Shown: positions 1 to 9,237, counted from the stretch's first letter. The stretch: DNA of 64,000 nucleotides from Parasphingorhabdus sp. (GCA_030373505.1 JAUCYS010000002.1:124001-188000), one strand, 5' to 3'. Numbers and translations are program-made. Notes: a model not told the origin generated them from the sequence alone.

Positions 1-1260
1 CACCAGCATCGCCGCGATTTCTTCCGGCGTCTTCTCCGCCATCAGGCGTTTCGCCAGCGCCATGTCATCCTCGTCGATCTCGACCGGCTGCAACAGGGTT
101 TCGATCAGCCGCTCGGCATCATTCTTGCGAATGTCGGCGCGCGTAGGAGCATCTTTCCATTCGGCATTGATATTCGCGCCGCGCAGCATCGATTCGACCC
201 GCTTGCGCCGCTGGTAAGGCACGATGATGACCGCCGTACCCTTCTTGCCGGCACGCCCGGTACGACCGGAGCGATGCTGCAGAGTTTCCGCGTCGCGCGG
301 CATATCGACATGCACGACAAGGCTCAGCGTCGGCAGATCGAGGCCGCGAGCGGCAACGTCGGTTGCGACGCAGACGCGTGCGCGCTTGCTGCGCAGGGCC
401 TGCATCGCCTGATTGCGTTCGCTCTGGGTATGTTCGCCGGAGAGCGCCACCGCACTGAACCCGCGATCCACAAGGCTCGCGTGCAGACGGCGGACCGCCT
501 CGCGCGTGGCGCAGAACAGCATCGCCGATTCTGCTTCATGGAAACGCAGCAGATTGACCACCGCATTTTCCGTGTCGGCAGGCGCGACGGTTATTGCCTG
601 ATAGGCGATATCGCCATGGCCGCGATCTTCGCCGACGGTGGAAATGCGCAGCGCATCATTCTGATAGCGTTTGGCAAGATTGATGATCGGCTTGGGAATG
701 GTTGCCGAGAACAATAATGTCCGGCGTTTTTCACCCGTGGCGTCGAGAATTTCTTCGAGATCTTCGCGGAAGCCCATGTCGAGCATTTCATCCGCTTCGT
801 CGAGCACCGCTGCCCGGAGGTTTTTCAGGTCGAGCGCGCCGCGTTCGAGATGGTCGCGCAACCGGCCGGGGGTGCCGACAATGACATGCGCGCCGCGGCG
901 CAGCGTACGCCGTTCCTTGGACGCATCCATGCCGCCGACACAGGTCGCGATCTGGGCACCGGCCGGCTGGTACAGCCAGGTCAGCTCGCGACTTACCTGC
1001 AGGGCCAGTTCACGGGTTGGGGCGATGACGAGGGCCAGAGGTTCGACCAGAAACGGGAAACGACCGTTGTCGTCCAGCAATTGCGGCGCCATCGCCAGGC
1101 CAAAGGCAACGGTCTTGCCGGAGCCGGTCTGGGCGGAGACGATCAGATCGCGGCCATCCGCTTCCGGTTCAAGCACGGCTGCCTGGACGGGCGTTGGCTT
1201 GTCATATTCGTGCGCCGCGAGCGCCTCTGCGAGAAGCGGGGATAATTTGGTGAAAGGCAT
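1..1260 (-). CDS. DEAD-box RNA helicase, C-terminus cut by window edge
   Basis: ATP-dependent RNA helicase, probably acting in RNA unwinding, ribosome assembly or decay. The reading frame is open for all 420 codons from the ATG at 1260 to the window edge. Helicase motifs appear in order: Q-motif TPVQ near residue 23, Walker A AQTGSGKT at 43-50, PTREL at 81-85, DEAD at 154-157, SAT at 185-187, DVAARGLD at 301-308 and HRSGRTGRAG at 329-338. Both RecA-like domains are therefore complete; only the C-terminal tail is missing, so the subtype (DeaD/CsdA-like, RhlE-like or DbpA-like) cannot be settled. The long AT-richer leader at 1261-1362 separates it from the upstream flavoprotein gene on the same strand. 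Confidence 0.95.
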   Translation of the reverse strand, partial: MPFTKLSPLLAEALAAHEYDKPTPVQAAVLEPEADGRDLIVSAQTGSGKTVAFGLAMAPQLLDDNGRFPFLVEPLALVIAPTRELALQVSRELTWLYQPAGAQIATCVGGMDASKERRTLRRGAHVIVGTPGRLRDHLERGALDLKNLRAAVLDEADEMLDMGFREDLEEILDATGEKRRTLLFSATIPKPIINLAKRYQNDALRISTVGEDRGHGDIAYQAITVAPADTENAVVNLLRFHEAESAMLFCATREAVRRLHASLVDRGFSAVALSGEHTQSERNQAMQALRSKRARVCVATDVAARGLDLPTLSLVVHVDMPRDAETLQHRSGRTGRAGKKGTAVIIVPYQRRKRVESMLRGANINAEWKDAPTRADIRKNDAERLIETLLQPVEIDEDDMALAKRLMAEKTPEEIAAMLV

Positions 1261-1362
1261 AATGTTCTAATTCCGTGGCAAAAGTGAAAGCCGCGCGGAA
1301 ATGCCAGTCGCCTGCGGTTTATGAAGATGATGTTGTTTTTATTAAAGGGTCTGCGCTGGGGA

Positions 1363-2547
1363 TCATATTGCCTTACCGGCAGCATGGCCACTCGCCCAAG
1401 CCCATTGAAAATTATAGCCACCGAGCCAGCCGGTGACATCAACGGCTTCGCCAATAGCATAGAATCCGGGTACTTGCCTAGCTTCCATATTTTTCGACGA
1501 TAATTCCGCCGTGCTGATCCCGCCAACGGTGACTTCCGCCTTGGCAAAACCTTCGGTTCCATTGGGCATGAAGCGCCAGTGCGACAGCCGTCTCGCCGCT
1601 TCATCGAGCTTCTTGTCGGTCAGATTGCCCAGTTCGCCGTCCAGGCCAATCCGCTCGGTCAGCGTTTCGGTGAGGCGCGCGGGCAAATGCGCATTGATCG
1701 CCTTTTTCAGCGAAAGCCGCGGCAGTTGCCGCTTGGCCCGGGCAAGCCAGTCATCCGGCAGATCCGGCAGAAAATCGATTTCCACCGGCTCGCCATGCTG
1801 CCAGTAAGAGGATATCTGCAGGATTGCCGGCCCCGACAGGCCCTTGTGGGTGAACAGGGCCGCTTCCCGGAACGCGGTCTTGCCGCTGCGAGCGATCACC
1901 GGCGCAGAGACACCCGACAGCGAACGGAACAGGGTTTCTTCGCCGCCGAGAGTGAGCGGCACCAGAGCCGGGCGTGGCTCGACGATTTTCAGTCCGAACT
2001 GCCGGGCCAGATCATAGGCGAATCCGGTCGCGCCCATTTTCGGGATCGACGGCCCGCCAGTGGCAACCACCAGTGACGGAGCAAAGGCCGTCTGGCCGCC
2101 ATATTCGACCTGATAGCGACCATCACTGTGGCTGACGGCGGTGATCGCCTTGCCCAGCGACAGGCTGACCGAATCGGCCGGGCATTCGTCCATCAGCATC
2201 GTGACGATCTGCTTCGCCGAGCCGTCGCAGAATAGCTGACCCAGGGTTTTCTCGTGCCAGTCGATGCCATAGCGGTCGACCAGCGCGATAAAATCACTGG
2301 CGGTGTAGCCGCTCAGGGCCGATTTCGCGAAATGCTTGTTCTGCGACAGATAGCGGTCTGGGGCCGTGCCAATATTGGTGAAATTGCACCGCCCGCCACC
2401 GGAAATCAGGATTTTCTTGCCGGGCTCGTCAGCATGGTCGATCAGCAGGATCTTGCGTCCCCGCTGTCCGGCGACGGCCGCGCACATCAGGCCGGCCCCG
2501 CCGGCCCCCAATATTATCGCATCATAATGGCTTGGCGGCTTGGGCAT
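1363..2547 (-). CDS. BaiN/HI0933-family FAD-dependent oxidoreductase
   Basis: Flavoprotein of 394 residues. The N-terminal dinucleotide-binding motif GAGGAG lies at residues 14-19, followed by the family hallmark SGGGRCNFTN at 49-58. The C-terminus carries AIGEAVDVTGWLGGYNFQWA, which closes the FAD site. Family members are annotated as NAD(P)/FAD-dependent oxidoreductases or 3-dehydro-bile-acid reductases, and their physiological substrate in environmental bacteria is mostly unknown. Length matches the family. It lies about 100 nt upstream of the helicase on the same strand. The flavin assignment is secure; the substrate is not. Confidence 0.9.
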   Translation of the reverse strand: MPKPPSHYDAIILGAGGAGLMCAAVAGQRGRKILLIDHADEPGKKILISGGGRCNFTNIGTAPDRYLSQNKHFAKSALSGYTASDFIALVDRYGIDWHEKTLGQLFCDGSAKQIVTMLMDECPADSVSLSLGKAITAVSHSDGRYQVEYGGQTAFAPSLVVATGGPSIPKMGATGFAYDLARQFGLKIVEPRPALVPLTLGGEETLFRSLSGVSAPVIARSGKTAFREAALFTHKGLSGPAILQISSYWQHGEPVEIDFLPDLPDDWLARAKRQLPRLSLKKAINAHLPARLTETLTERIGLDGELGNLTDKKLDEAARRLSHWRFMPNGTEGFAKAEVTVGGISTAELSSKNMEARQVPGFYAIGEAVDVTGWLGGYNFQWAWASGHAAGKAI

Positions 2548-2830
2548 CAGATTGTTGCATGCTTTCGAAATATGGATGGATGTCGCGACTGCCGACCGGG
2601 AGCGGTCCGCTCACCGTCGCCTGCAAGGGCCACGGCCACCCTTCTGTAGCGCTTTTTGTCCGAAAAAATAGACAGGGATGCGATCAATCGCCGTCTCCGT
2701 GGCGATTGTCACCTGCGACGGATTTCCCTCGTGCAGATGCGCCCGGGCGAAACAGAGCCTGCGCGCCGCAACCTTTTGGACGGGTTCGCGTTTTCAATCC
2801 GAAGGCACCCGAACGCCGAGGGAGAGTGAA

Positions 2831-3070
2831 ATGATGACCGGTCTGGCCTATGCCCTGATATTGATGGGATGTTCTGACGATATGTCCCAATGCCGGGAAG
2901 TGGCGACAGATACACGTTTCAGCGCGACGTTGCGCGAATGCGAGAAAGCCCAGCCCGACGCCTTGCGGTCCGAGACAGCCATGGAAATCGACTATCCCGT
3001 GGTGGCCACCAAATGCGTTGCAAGCGGCGATAAATTCGCAAAAACAGGCACCTCATCTGTTGGCCGATGA
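2831..3070 (+). CDS. small cysteine-containing hypothetical protein
   Basis: I do not recognise this 79-residue protein. I chose the ATG at 2831 because GGGAGAG sits just upstream at 2820-2826; the frame is open further 5' but without a better ribosome site. A short hydrophobic N-terminus (TGLAYALILMGC) is followed by a polar region with four cysteines in all (CSDD, CREV, CEKA and KCVA), so it could be a small secreted or periplasmic protein with disulphides. Its 3' end abuts or slightly overlaps the start of the AI-2E permease remnant. Function unknown. Confidence 0.55.
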   Translation: MMTGLAYALILMGCSDDMSQCREVATDTRFSATLRECEKAQPDALRSETAMEIDYPVVATKCVASGDKFAKTGTSSVGR

Positions 3071-4227
3071 TCATATAGCGGCTCCGGTCGACGCCGAGGG
3101 CCCGTCCGGGACGCGCCGGGCTATTGCTTCGAATACAACCTTAAAGAGACTCTTCTCGACGACGATTTTTCTCTTGTCGCTTGGCCTGTTTCTGGCCCTG
3201 CCCTTTGCCTTGTCAGCGGGAGCAGTCTTCTTCCGCCCGCTGTTCGCCTCGATCGTGATCATGCTGCTGCTATTGCCGCTGACCGATGGCCTCACCAAGC
3301 TCGGTATCCCCAACCCCGTTTCCTCTTTCCTAGCCGTGCTGGTATTTCTGCTGATTCTGGCTCTCGGCTTTCTGATCATCCTGCAGCCCGCGCTGGAACT
3401 CGCTCAGCGATTTCCCGACATCACAAATATCCTTCAGGAACGGCTGGTGGATATCCGCCAGTTCACGGCCTCGATATCCCAGATGGGGGGCGGAATTTTT
3501 CTTCCACCATCGGCGAAACCGGCGGCCGGGAAGTGGTTTTCTGGCCAGGCCCGTCCGTGATGGAAGAGGCGGGCCTATGCGACTCCGGCTGCTCTGCTCG
3601 AATTTCCTGCTCGTCGTGCTGCTGGTATATTTCATGCTCGAATCACGTCTGAGGCTGAAGCGACTCATCTTGCTCAATCGCTCGAATCTGGGCACGACGC
3701 TCAAGGCCGCTCGCACCGGCCGAAGCATCACTGAGGATCTGTCCCACTATATCGGTGCGGTGACCATCATCAATATCGCGGTCGGAATGCTGGTGGCCTT
3801 TGGCGCCTGGCTGCTCGATATCGAATCTCCGCTGATGTGGGGCGGTATAGCCGCCATCCTCAATTTCATTCCCTATCTCGGACCGATGCTGATGGCGGTG
3901 CTCCTGTTCGGATTCGGCGCGGCATCCTCAGGCGATCTCGGCGGCGGTATCGTCCCGATGGCGGCCTATATCGGGCTGCAGGCCATCGAGGCCAATCTGG
4001 TCACCCCGTCGATCCTTGGCAGGCGCTTTTCGATGAACCCGGTAATTATCCTTCTGGCCATCAGCTATTTCACCTGGATATGGGGTCTGGCGGGAGCGTT
4101 GATCGCGGTGCCCTTGCTGATCACCGGCAAAGCCCTGGTCGAACAGCTCGGGAGTCCGAATATCGTCGGCTTCATGCTGGGAGAACCCCTGTTCGATTCG
4201 CCGCCTGAACGACAGGACCTGGATTGA
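3060..4227 (+). pseudogene. AI-2E family permease, frameshifted
   Basis: Two reading frames together encode an AI-2E (PerM/YdiK) family membrane protein. The 5' part ends at 3560 and holds the first hydrophobic segments (IFLLSLGLFLALPF and following). The 3' part, from about 3577, carries the family's C-terminal helices, including FIPYLGPMLMAVLLFGFG and WIWGLAGALIAVPLLI. The frame must change twice: near the six-G run at 3485-3490 (a third frame then reads STIGETGGREVV) and again around 3565-3580. Two changes do not restore the original frame by chance, so this is a decayed gene or contains sequencing errors. Family members are putative exporters with roughly eight membrane helices. The start is uncertain; TTG at 3060 is my choice. 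Confidence 0.75.
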
Positions 4228-4378
4228 GGGTTTTGCGCCTTGTCAAAAGCAACACGATGCCAAGCAAATGCCTCTTGGCGTGTTGACGCAAGCAGGACTT
4301 CAATTCCGCCAGGCTTGGACCGGCTTCTGCGGACGTAAAGTCGCAGAAGTTCGGTATGGCTGGGAGTTTTGGAAAAAT

Positions 4379-4454
4379 TGGTGGAGCCTAGCGGGATCGA
4401 ACCGCTGACCTCTTCGCTGCCAGCGAAGCGCTCTCCCAGCTGAGCTAAGGCCCC
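4379..4454 (-). tRNA. tRNA-Ala(GGC)
   Basis: On the minus strand the sequence folds as a 76-nt tRNA. The acceptor begins GGGGCC, the D arm contains AGCTCAGCTGGGAGAGC, and the anticodon stem CTTCG/CGAAG encloses the loop CTGGCAG with anticodon GGC. The T arm contains GGTTCGATCC. The 3' CCA is encoded at 4379-4381. Confidence 0.95.
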
Positions 4455-4504
4455 ATTTGAAAAGCGCCTTTAGTATAGACGCCCTTCAATATGCAAATCA
4501 AAAA

Positions 4505-4831
4505 TCAGGTATCGGCTGGTTCGTCGTCACCCTTGCCCTTGCTGACGCCGAGATCATCGTCGCCACCCAGGTCAACTTCATTGTCCGGCGATGGATCATC
4601 ATCATCGATATTGATGTCCAGATCATCATCGTCGACCGCATCCGCTTCCTTCTTGGCGTCTTTCTTCGGCGCGGCCTCAAACGGCAGCGGTTGCTTGGAT
4701 TTCAGCACGGCTTCCGGGACAAAGCTTTCGCCGCATTCGACGCAGGTCGCCGGATCTTCCTTGCCGAGATCGTAAAAGCGCGTTCCACATTTCGGGCATG
4801 TGCGTTTTGTGCCCCATTCCGGTTTAACCAT
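4505..4831 (-). CDS. TIGR02300 family (FYDLN acid domain) protein
   Basis: Small protein of 108 residues typical of Alphaproteobacteria. The N-terminus holds a zinc-ribbon-like pair CPKC (12-15) and CVEC (30-33) around the signature FYDLGKEDP. The second half is strongly acidic and low in complexity (DDDDLDINIDDDD), as in the family. No biochemical function is established for the family. The gene lies between tRNA-Ala and aroA; the 183-nt gap to aroA on the other strand must hold both start regions. Confidence 0.9.
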   Translation of the reverse strand: MVKPEWGTKRTCPKCGTRFYDLGKEDPATCVECGESFVPEAVLKSKQPLPFEAAPKKDAKKEADAVDDDDLDINIDDDDPSPDNEVDLGGDDDLGVSKGKGDDEPADT

Positions 4832-5014
4832 GGCTGGTGTCCAAATCCTGTCTAAATCAATTCGTTTATAGGTAAGTCTGCTCTTCGGCGATTCAAGTCA
4901 TGCCTAAATCAGCCGCGAAATCCGGCGCGCCTTGCCATAGCTTTGCAGCGCTGTCAAAAGCCCTTTCATATTCCTGCACGAATCATTCGTGCGTTCCGCT
5001 AACAAAGCTCTGAC

Positions 5015-6364
5015 ATGACAAGCAACACTCCACTGCCCGCGACGTTCAAACCGTCCGGCCCGCTTACCGGCACCATTTCCGTCCCAGGCGACAAAAGCAT
5101 TTCGCACCGGGCCCTGATATTCTCCGCGCTGGCCGTCGGCAAAAGCCGGATCACCGGTCTGCTCGAGGGCGAAGACGTCCTCGCAACCGCCGATGCGCTG
5201 CGCATGATGGGAGCGAAAATCGAAAAAAAGGACGACGTCTGGACGGTCCATGGCGTCGGCGTCGGTGGGCTGATGCAGCCGGACAATGTTCTGGAAATGG
5301 GCAATAGCGGCACATCGACGCGCCTGCTGATGGGTCTGATCGCGTCTCACCCGATCAGCGCAACCTTCACCGGCGATGCCAGCCTGACGAAACGGCCGAT
5401 GGGCCGGGTGATCGAACCGCTGTCCCGGATGGGCGCGGATATCCGCGCGCGCAAGACGGCTGACTACAAGGAGTGCCTGCCACTCACCGTCAACGGCCTT
5501 TGTCCGGCGGTCCCGATCGAATATCGCCTGCCGGTCCCTTCGGCGCAGGTCAAATCGGCGATTCTGCTTGCCGGCCTCAACACACCGGGGATTACCCGGA
5601 TTGTCGAACCGGTGCTCACCCGCGATCATAGCGAAACCATGCTGCGGGGCTTTGGCGCGCAGATCAGCGTCGAAACCGATGCCGAGGGTTGCCGGGTGAT
5701 CTCCCTGACCGGTGAAGCGGAACTGCAACCGCAAAAGATCAAGGTCCCGGGTGACCCCTCCTCTGCCGCCTTCCCGGTCGTTGCGGCCCTGATCGTCCCC
5801 GGTTCGGATATCATCATCGAAAATGTCGGTATCAATCCGACCCGCGCCGGACTGTACGAAGTGCTGCAGAATATGGGCGGCGATATCCGCTTTGCGAAAA
5901 AGCGCACCGTTGGCGGTGAGCCAGTTGCCGATATCCACGTCAGGCACAGCCCGCTTACCGGCATCGACGTGCCCGCCGACATTGCGCCCAGCATGATCGA
6001 TGAATTTCCGGTCCTGTTTGTCGCTGCCGCCATGGCGGAGGGCGAAACCACCACCCGCGGCCTACACGAACTGCGGGTCAAGGAATCCGACCGGCTGTCG
6101 CAAATGGCCAAGGGGCTTGGCCTTCTAGGCGTAAGCCTGACCGAGCAAGATGACGGCCTGACGATCCGGGGCAGCGGCGGCAAACCGCTGCCGGGCGGAA
6201 GCATCAAACCGGTGATCGAAACCGCGCTGGACCACCGCATCGCGATGAGCTTCGCAGTCGCTGGCCTGGCAACAGAATCGGGTCTCTCGATTGACGATAT
6301 CCGGCCGGTCGAAACCAGTTTCCCCGGTTTTGACGAGCTTATCACCAAACTGGCGGCCACATGA
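5015..6364 (+). CDS. aroA: 3-phosphoshikimate 1-carboxyvinyltransferase (EPSP synthase)
   Basis: Joins shikimate-3-phosphate and phosphoenolpyruvate in the sixth step of the shikimate pathway, in the cytosol. The 449 residues show DKSISHR at 26-32, GNSGTSTR at 96-103, RPMGRV at about 127-132, SAQVKSAILLAGLN, RDHSETMLRGFGA, DEFPVLFVAAA and RVKESDRL. This pattern is closer to class II enzymes (the Agrobacterium CP4 relatives) than to the E. coli class I enzyme. Unlike CP4, which has Ala at the second position of the GNAAT loop pair, this protein keeps Gly (GNSGT). It overlaps the next gene by 4 nt and probably forms an operon with it, cmk and possibly rpsA. Confidence 0.97.
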   Translation: MTSNTPLPATFKPSGPLTGTISVPGDKSISHRALIFSALAVGKSRITGLLEGEDVLATADALRMMGAKIEKKDDVWTVHGVGVGGLMQPDNVLEMGNSGTSTRLLMGLIASHPISATFTGDASLTKRPMGRVIEPLSRMGADIRARKTADYKECLPLTVNGLCPAVPIEYRLPVPSAQVKSAILLAGLNTPGITRIVEPVLTRDHSETMLRGFGAQISVETDAEGCRVISLTGEAELQPQKIKVPGDPSSAAFPVVAALIVPGSDIIIENVGINPTRAGLYEVLQNMGGDIRFAKKRTVGGEPVADIHVRHSPLTGIDVPADIAPSMIDEFPVLFVAAAMAEGETTTRGLHELRVKESDRLSQMAKGLGLLGVSLTEQDDGLTIRGSGGKPLPGGSIKPVIETALDHRIAMSFAVAGLATESGLSIDDIRPVETSFPGFDELITKLAAT

Positions 6365-6621
6365 TCGACGGATTTACCGCCAATATAATCGGGCTGTTCG
6401 GCAGCGTGCTGATCGTCTCTGCCTATGCCTATAATGTCTACGCCAGTTCGGTGAATGCCTTTGTCTATAACGGCACAAACCTGTTGGGGGCACTGCTGCT
6501 GACCGTGTCGCTGATGGTGCATTTCAATCTCGCTTCGCTGCTGCTCGAATTCGTCTGGATCATCATTGCCGTCGGCGGCCTGATAAAGGCCTCCAGGGAT
6601 CAGGCGAGGACCAAGCGATGA
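6361..6621 (+). CDS. CBU_0592-like small membrane protein
   Basis: An 86-residue protein with three hydrophobic stretches (IGLFGSVLIVSAYAYNV, LLGALLLTVSLMV, LLLEFVWIIIAVGGLI) and a basic C-terminus. It resembles the CBU_0592 family of small inner-membrane proteins, which has no known function. It starts inside the aroA stop (ATGA overlap) and its own stop overlaps the cmk start by 4 nt, so the three genes are translationally coupled. Confidence 0.8.
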   Translation: MIDGFTANIIGLFGSVLIVSAYAYNVYASSVNAFVYNGTNLLGALLLTVSLMVHFNLASLLLEFVWIIIAVGGLIKASRDQARTKR

Positions 6622-7262
6622 TCATCGCCGTCGACGGACCGACCGCCTCGGGCAAGGGAACGATTTCCAAGCGACTGGCAAAGCATTTTGCCCTGCCTTT
6701 CCTGGATACCGGCCTGCTCTACCGCGCGGTCGGCTGGACGCTCCAGCAACAGGGCGGCGATCCCGACAATCCGGCCGATGCGCTGGCCGCCTGCAATTTT
6801 GAGAGCAGCCTGCTCGACGATCCGGCGCTGCGCAGCGAAGACATTGGCGGCCTCGCCAGCCGTGTCTCCGTTCACCCTCCGGTCAGACGCGCCCTCGACA
6901 AGCGCCAGAAAGACTTTGCCGGCCAGCCCGGCGGGGCCGTACTGGACGGGCGCGATATCGGAACCGTTATCGCACCGGATGCCGACGTCAAACTGTTCGT
7001 CACCGCCTCCTCCGAGGCCCGCGCCGTGCGCCGTTTCGAGGAGATGAAGCGCCGGGGCCAGCAGGTTGATTTCGAAGACATTCTCGCGGACATTCTGCAG
7101 CGCGACGAACGCGACCAGAACCGCGCCACCGCTCCGCTGAAGCCCGCCGCAGATGCAGTCTTGCTAGATACCACCAATTTGACTATAGACGCCGCCATTC
7201 AGCAGGCGATTGCCTTGGTGAATGCGAAGACAAGCGGCCGGCGCGACAAAGATCCGGCATAG
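6618..7262 (+). CDS. cmk: (d)CMP kinase
   Basis: Phosphorylates CMP and dCMP with ATP in pyrimidine nucleotide recycling. The 214-residue protein has the P-loop GPTASGKGT at residues 7-15, the family segment LDTGLLYRAVGW, DGRDIGTVIAPDADVKLFVTA and an RRFEEMKRRGQ lid region. Length is normal. The order aroA-cmk-rpsA is conserved in many Proteobacteria. It overlaps the preceding gene by 4 nt and is followed by a structured 208-nt leader before rpsA. Confidence 0.96.
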   Translation: MIIAVDGPTASGKGTISKRLAKHFALPFLDTGLLYRAVGWTLQQQGGDPDNPADALAACNFESSLLDDPALRSEDIGGLASRVSVHPPVRRALDKRQKDFAGQPGGAVLDGRDIGTVIAPDADVKLFVTASSEARAVRRFEEMKRRGQQVDFEDILADILQRDERDQNRATAPLKPAADAVLLDTTNLTIDAAIQQAIALVNAKTSGRRDKDPA

Positions 7263-7347
7263 CAGACAAATGATGCGCTAGACGGGCTGGTCAGAAACCG
7301 GTTCGGCTTTGGCGCAGCTTTTGCTGTTGATGCTTAGCCTCGCATCT

Positions 7348-7411
7348 ACCAAAATTTGGCAGTTTCCTGAGGGATGCGGCGATCACATGAGGTGATCGCG
7401 GCAATTTTGGT
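7348..7411 (+). promoter_or_regulatory. structured leader upstream of rpsA
   Basis: Two nested inverted repeats lie 60-120 nt before the rpsA start. ACCAAAATT (7348-7356) pairs exactly with AATTTTGGT (7403-7411), and enclosed within it GCGATCAC (7379-7386) pairs with GTGATCGC (7392-7399). E. coli rpsA is translationally autoregulated through leader hairpins; whether this unrelated sequence does the same job is inference. Confidence 0.4.
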
Positions 7412-7470
7412 CCAAGACCGGCGGAACCAACCGCCTGGCCAGAAAAATTGACTGTCAAGGATTATACCAT

Positions 7471-9174
7471 ATGGCCTCAACGGCATTTCCAACCCGCGAC
7501 GATTTCGCGGCAATGTTAAACGAATCACTCGGTGGCGAAGACCAGGGCTTTGAAGGCCGCGTCGTCAAAGGCACCGTAACCGGCATCGAAAATGACATGG
7601 CTGTCATCGATGTGGGACTGAAATCAGAAGGCCGTGTGGCGCTGCGCGAATTCGCCGCTCCCGGTCAGAAAGCCACGATCACTGTCGGTGACGAAGTCGA
7701 AGTCTATGTCGACCGCATCGAAAATGTGAATGGCGAAGCCATGCTGTCCCGCGACCGCGCTCGTCGCGAAGCAAGCTGGGACAAGCTGGAAAAAGAATAT
7801 GACGAAGGCAATCGCGTCGAAGGCGTTATCTTCGGTCGCGTCAAGGGCGGCTTTACCGTTGACCTTGACGGCGCCGTCGCCTTCCTGCCCGGCAGTCAGG
7901 TTGATGTCCGCCCCGTGCGTGACGTGACCCCGCTGATGGACATTCCGCAGCCCTTCCAGATCCTCAAGATGGATCGCAAGCGCGGCAATATCGTTGTCTC
8001 GCGCCGTGCCATCCTCGAAGAAACCCGCGCCGAACAGCGTTCGGGCCTCATCGAGAGCCTTGCCGAAGGTCAGGTTACCGAAGGCGTGGTCAAGAATATC
8101 ACCGATTATGGTGCGTTCGTCGACCTCGGCGGCATCGACGGTCTGCTTCATGTTACCGATCTCAGCTACAAGCGGGTCAACCACCCGAACGAGATGATCA
8201 ACATCGGCGACACGCTGAAGGTCCAGATCATCAAGATCAACAAGGACACCCAGCGCATCTCGCTCGGCATGAAACAGCTCGAGAGCGATCCATGGGACAG
8301 CGCGACCGAAAAATATGCGGTTGGCACCAAGCTTACCGGTTCGGTCACCAACATCACCGAATATGGCGCATTTGTCGAACTGGAACCAGGCATCGAAGGC
8401 CTTGTCCATGTTTCGGAAATGTCCTGGACCAAGAAGAACGTCCATCCCGGCAAGATCGTTTCCACCTCGCAGGAAGTGGAAGTCATCGTTCTCGAAGTCG
8501 ATACCGAGAAACGCCGCATTTCGCTCGGCCTCAAGCAGGCCCAGTCCAACCCGTGGACCGACTTTGCGGATACGCATCCGATCGGCAGCACGGTTGAAGG
8601 CGAAGTCAAGAACGCGACCGAATTCGGTCTGTTCATCGGCCTTGAAGGCGACGTCGACGGCATGGTCCACATGTCAGACATCGCATGGGGCATTTCCGGC
8701 GAAGACGCGCTCAACCTCCATCACAAGGGTGAGCAGGTCAAGGCGATCGTTCTCGACATCGATGTCGAAAAGGAACGCATCTCGCTCGGCATGAAGCAGC
8801 TGGAAAAAGGAGCACCCGCCATGGGTGGTGCCGACACCGGCGGCCTCAAGAAGGGTTCGGTTGCAACCGTCACCGTTCTCGAAGTCCGCGATGGCGGCCT
8901 CGAAGTCCAGATGGGCGACGACGGCGCGACCGGCTTCATCAAGCGCAACGACCTCGGTCGCGATCGCGACGAACAGCGTCCGGACCGCTTCCAGGTTGGC
9001 CAGAAGCTCGATGCGATGATCACCGGCTTCGACCGTTCGAAGAAACCGAATTTCTCGATCAAGGCGCATCAGCTGGCTGAAGAGAAGCAGGCTGTGGAAC
9101 AGTTCGGTTCGACCGATTCCGGTGCAAGCCTCGGCGATATTCTCGGTGCTGCGTTGAAGAAGAAAGAAGAATAG
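7471..9174 (+). CDS. rpsA: 30S ribosomal protein S1
   Basis: The mRNA-binding ribosomal protein that brings structured or weak-SD transcripts to the 30S subunit. The 567 residues contain about six S1 (OB-fold) repeats, recognisable from recurring patterns such as DYGAFVDLGGIDGLLHVTDL, EYGAFVELEPGIEGLVHVSE and EFGLFIGLEGDVDGMVHMSD, each followed by RISLGMKQ-type ends. The ATG at 7471 is preceded by AAGGA. It follows cmk after a 208-nt leader and ends 31 nt before a strong terminator. Confidence 0.98.
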   Translation: MASTAFPTRDDFAAMLNESLGGEDQGFEGRVVKGTVTGIENDMAVIDVGLKSEGRVALREFAAPGQKATITVGDEVEVYVDRIENVNGEAMLSRDRARREASWDKLEKEYDEGNRVEGVIFGRVKGGFTVDLDGAVAFLPGSQVDVRPVRDVTPLMDIPQPFQILKMDRKRGNIVVSRRAILEETRAEQRSGLIESLAEGQVTEGVVKNITDYGAFVDLGGIDGLLHVTDLSYKRVNHPNEMINIGDTLKVQIIKINKDTQRISLGMKQLESDPWDSATEKYAVGTKLTGSVTNITEYGAFVELEPGIEGLVHVSEMSWTKKNVHPGKIVSTSQEVEVIVLEVDTEKRRISLGLKQAQSNPWTDFADTHPIGSTVEGEVKNATEFGLFIGLEGDVDGMVHMSDIAWGISGEDALNLHHKGEQVKAIVLDIDVEKERISLGMKQLEKGAPAMGGADTGGLKKGSVATVTVLEVRDGGLEVQMGDDGATGFIKRNDLGRDRDEQRPDRFQVGQKLDAMITGFDRSKKPNFSIKAHQLAEEKQAVEQFGSTDSGASLGDILGAALKKKEE

Positions 9175-9205
9175 TCCTTCGTCCAACCGGACCGGATTAC
9201 AGACG

Positions 9206-9237
9206 AGCCCGCCCCCCTCAACGGGGCGGGCTTTTTC
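9206..9237 (+). terminator. Rho-independent terminator after rpsA
   Basis: A perfect 10-bp stem, AGCCCGCCCC (9206-9215) with GGGGCGGGCT (9223-9232), encloses a 7-nt loop and runs straight into a T tract. It sits 31 nt after the rpsA stop. Confidence 0.93.

Noticed and set aside
4324-4349. CTTCTGCG/CGCAGAAG hairpin near tRNA-Ala as a terminator
   Set aside because: There is no T tract on either side.
4904-5947. Long open frame antisense to aroA
   Set aside because: Mirror of the aroA coding pattern in GC-rich DNA; composition is rich in His/Asp/Arg as in other shadow frames.
7624-8670. Long open frame antisense to rpsA (348 codons)
   Set aside because: It follows codon-position bias of rpsA on the other strand, has no ribosome site and resembles no family.
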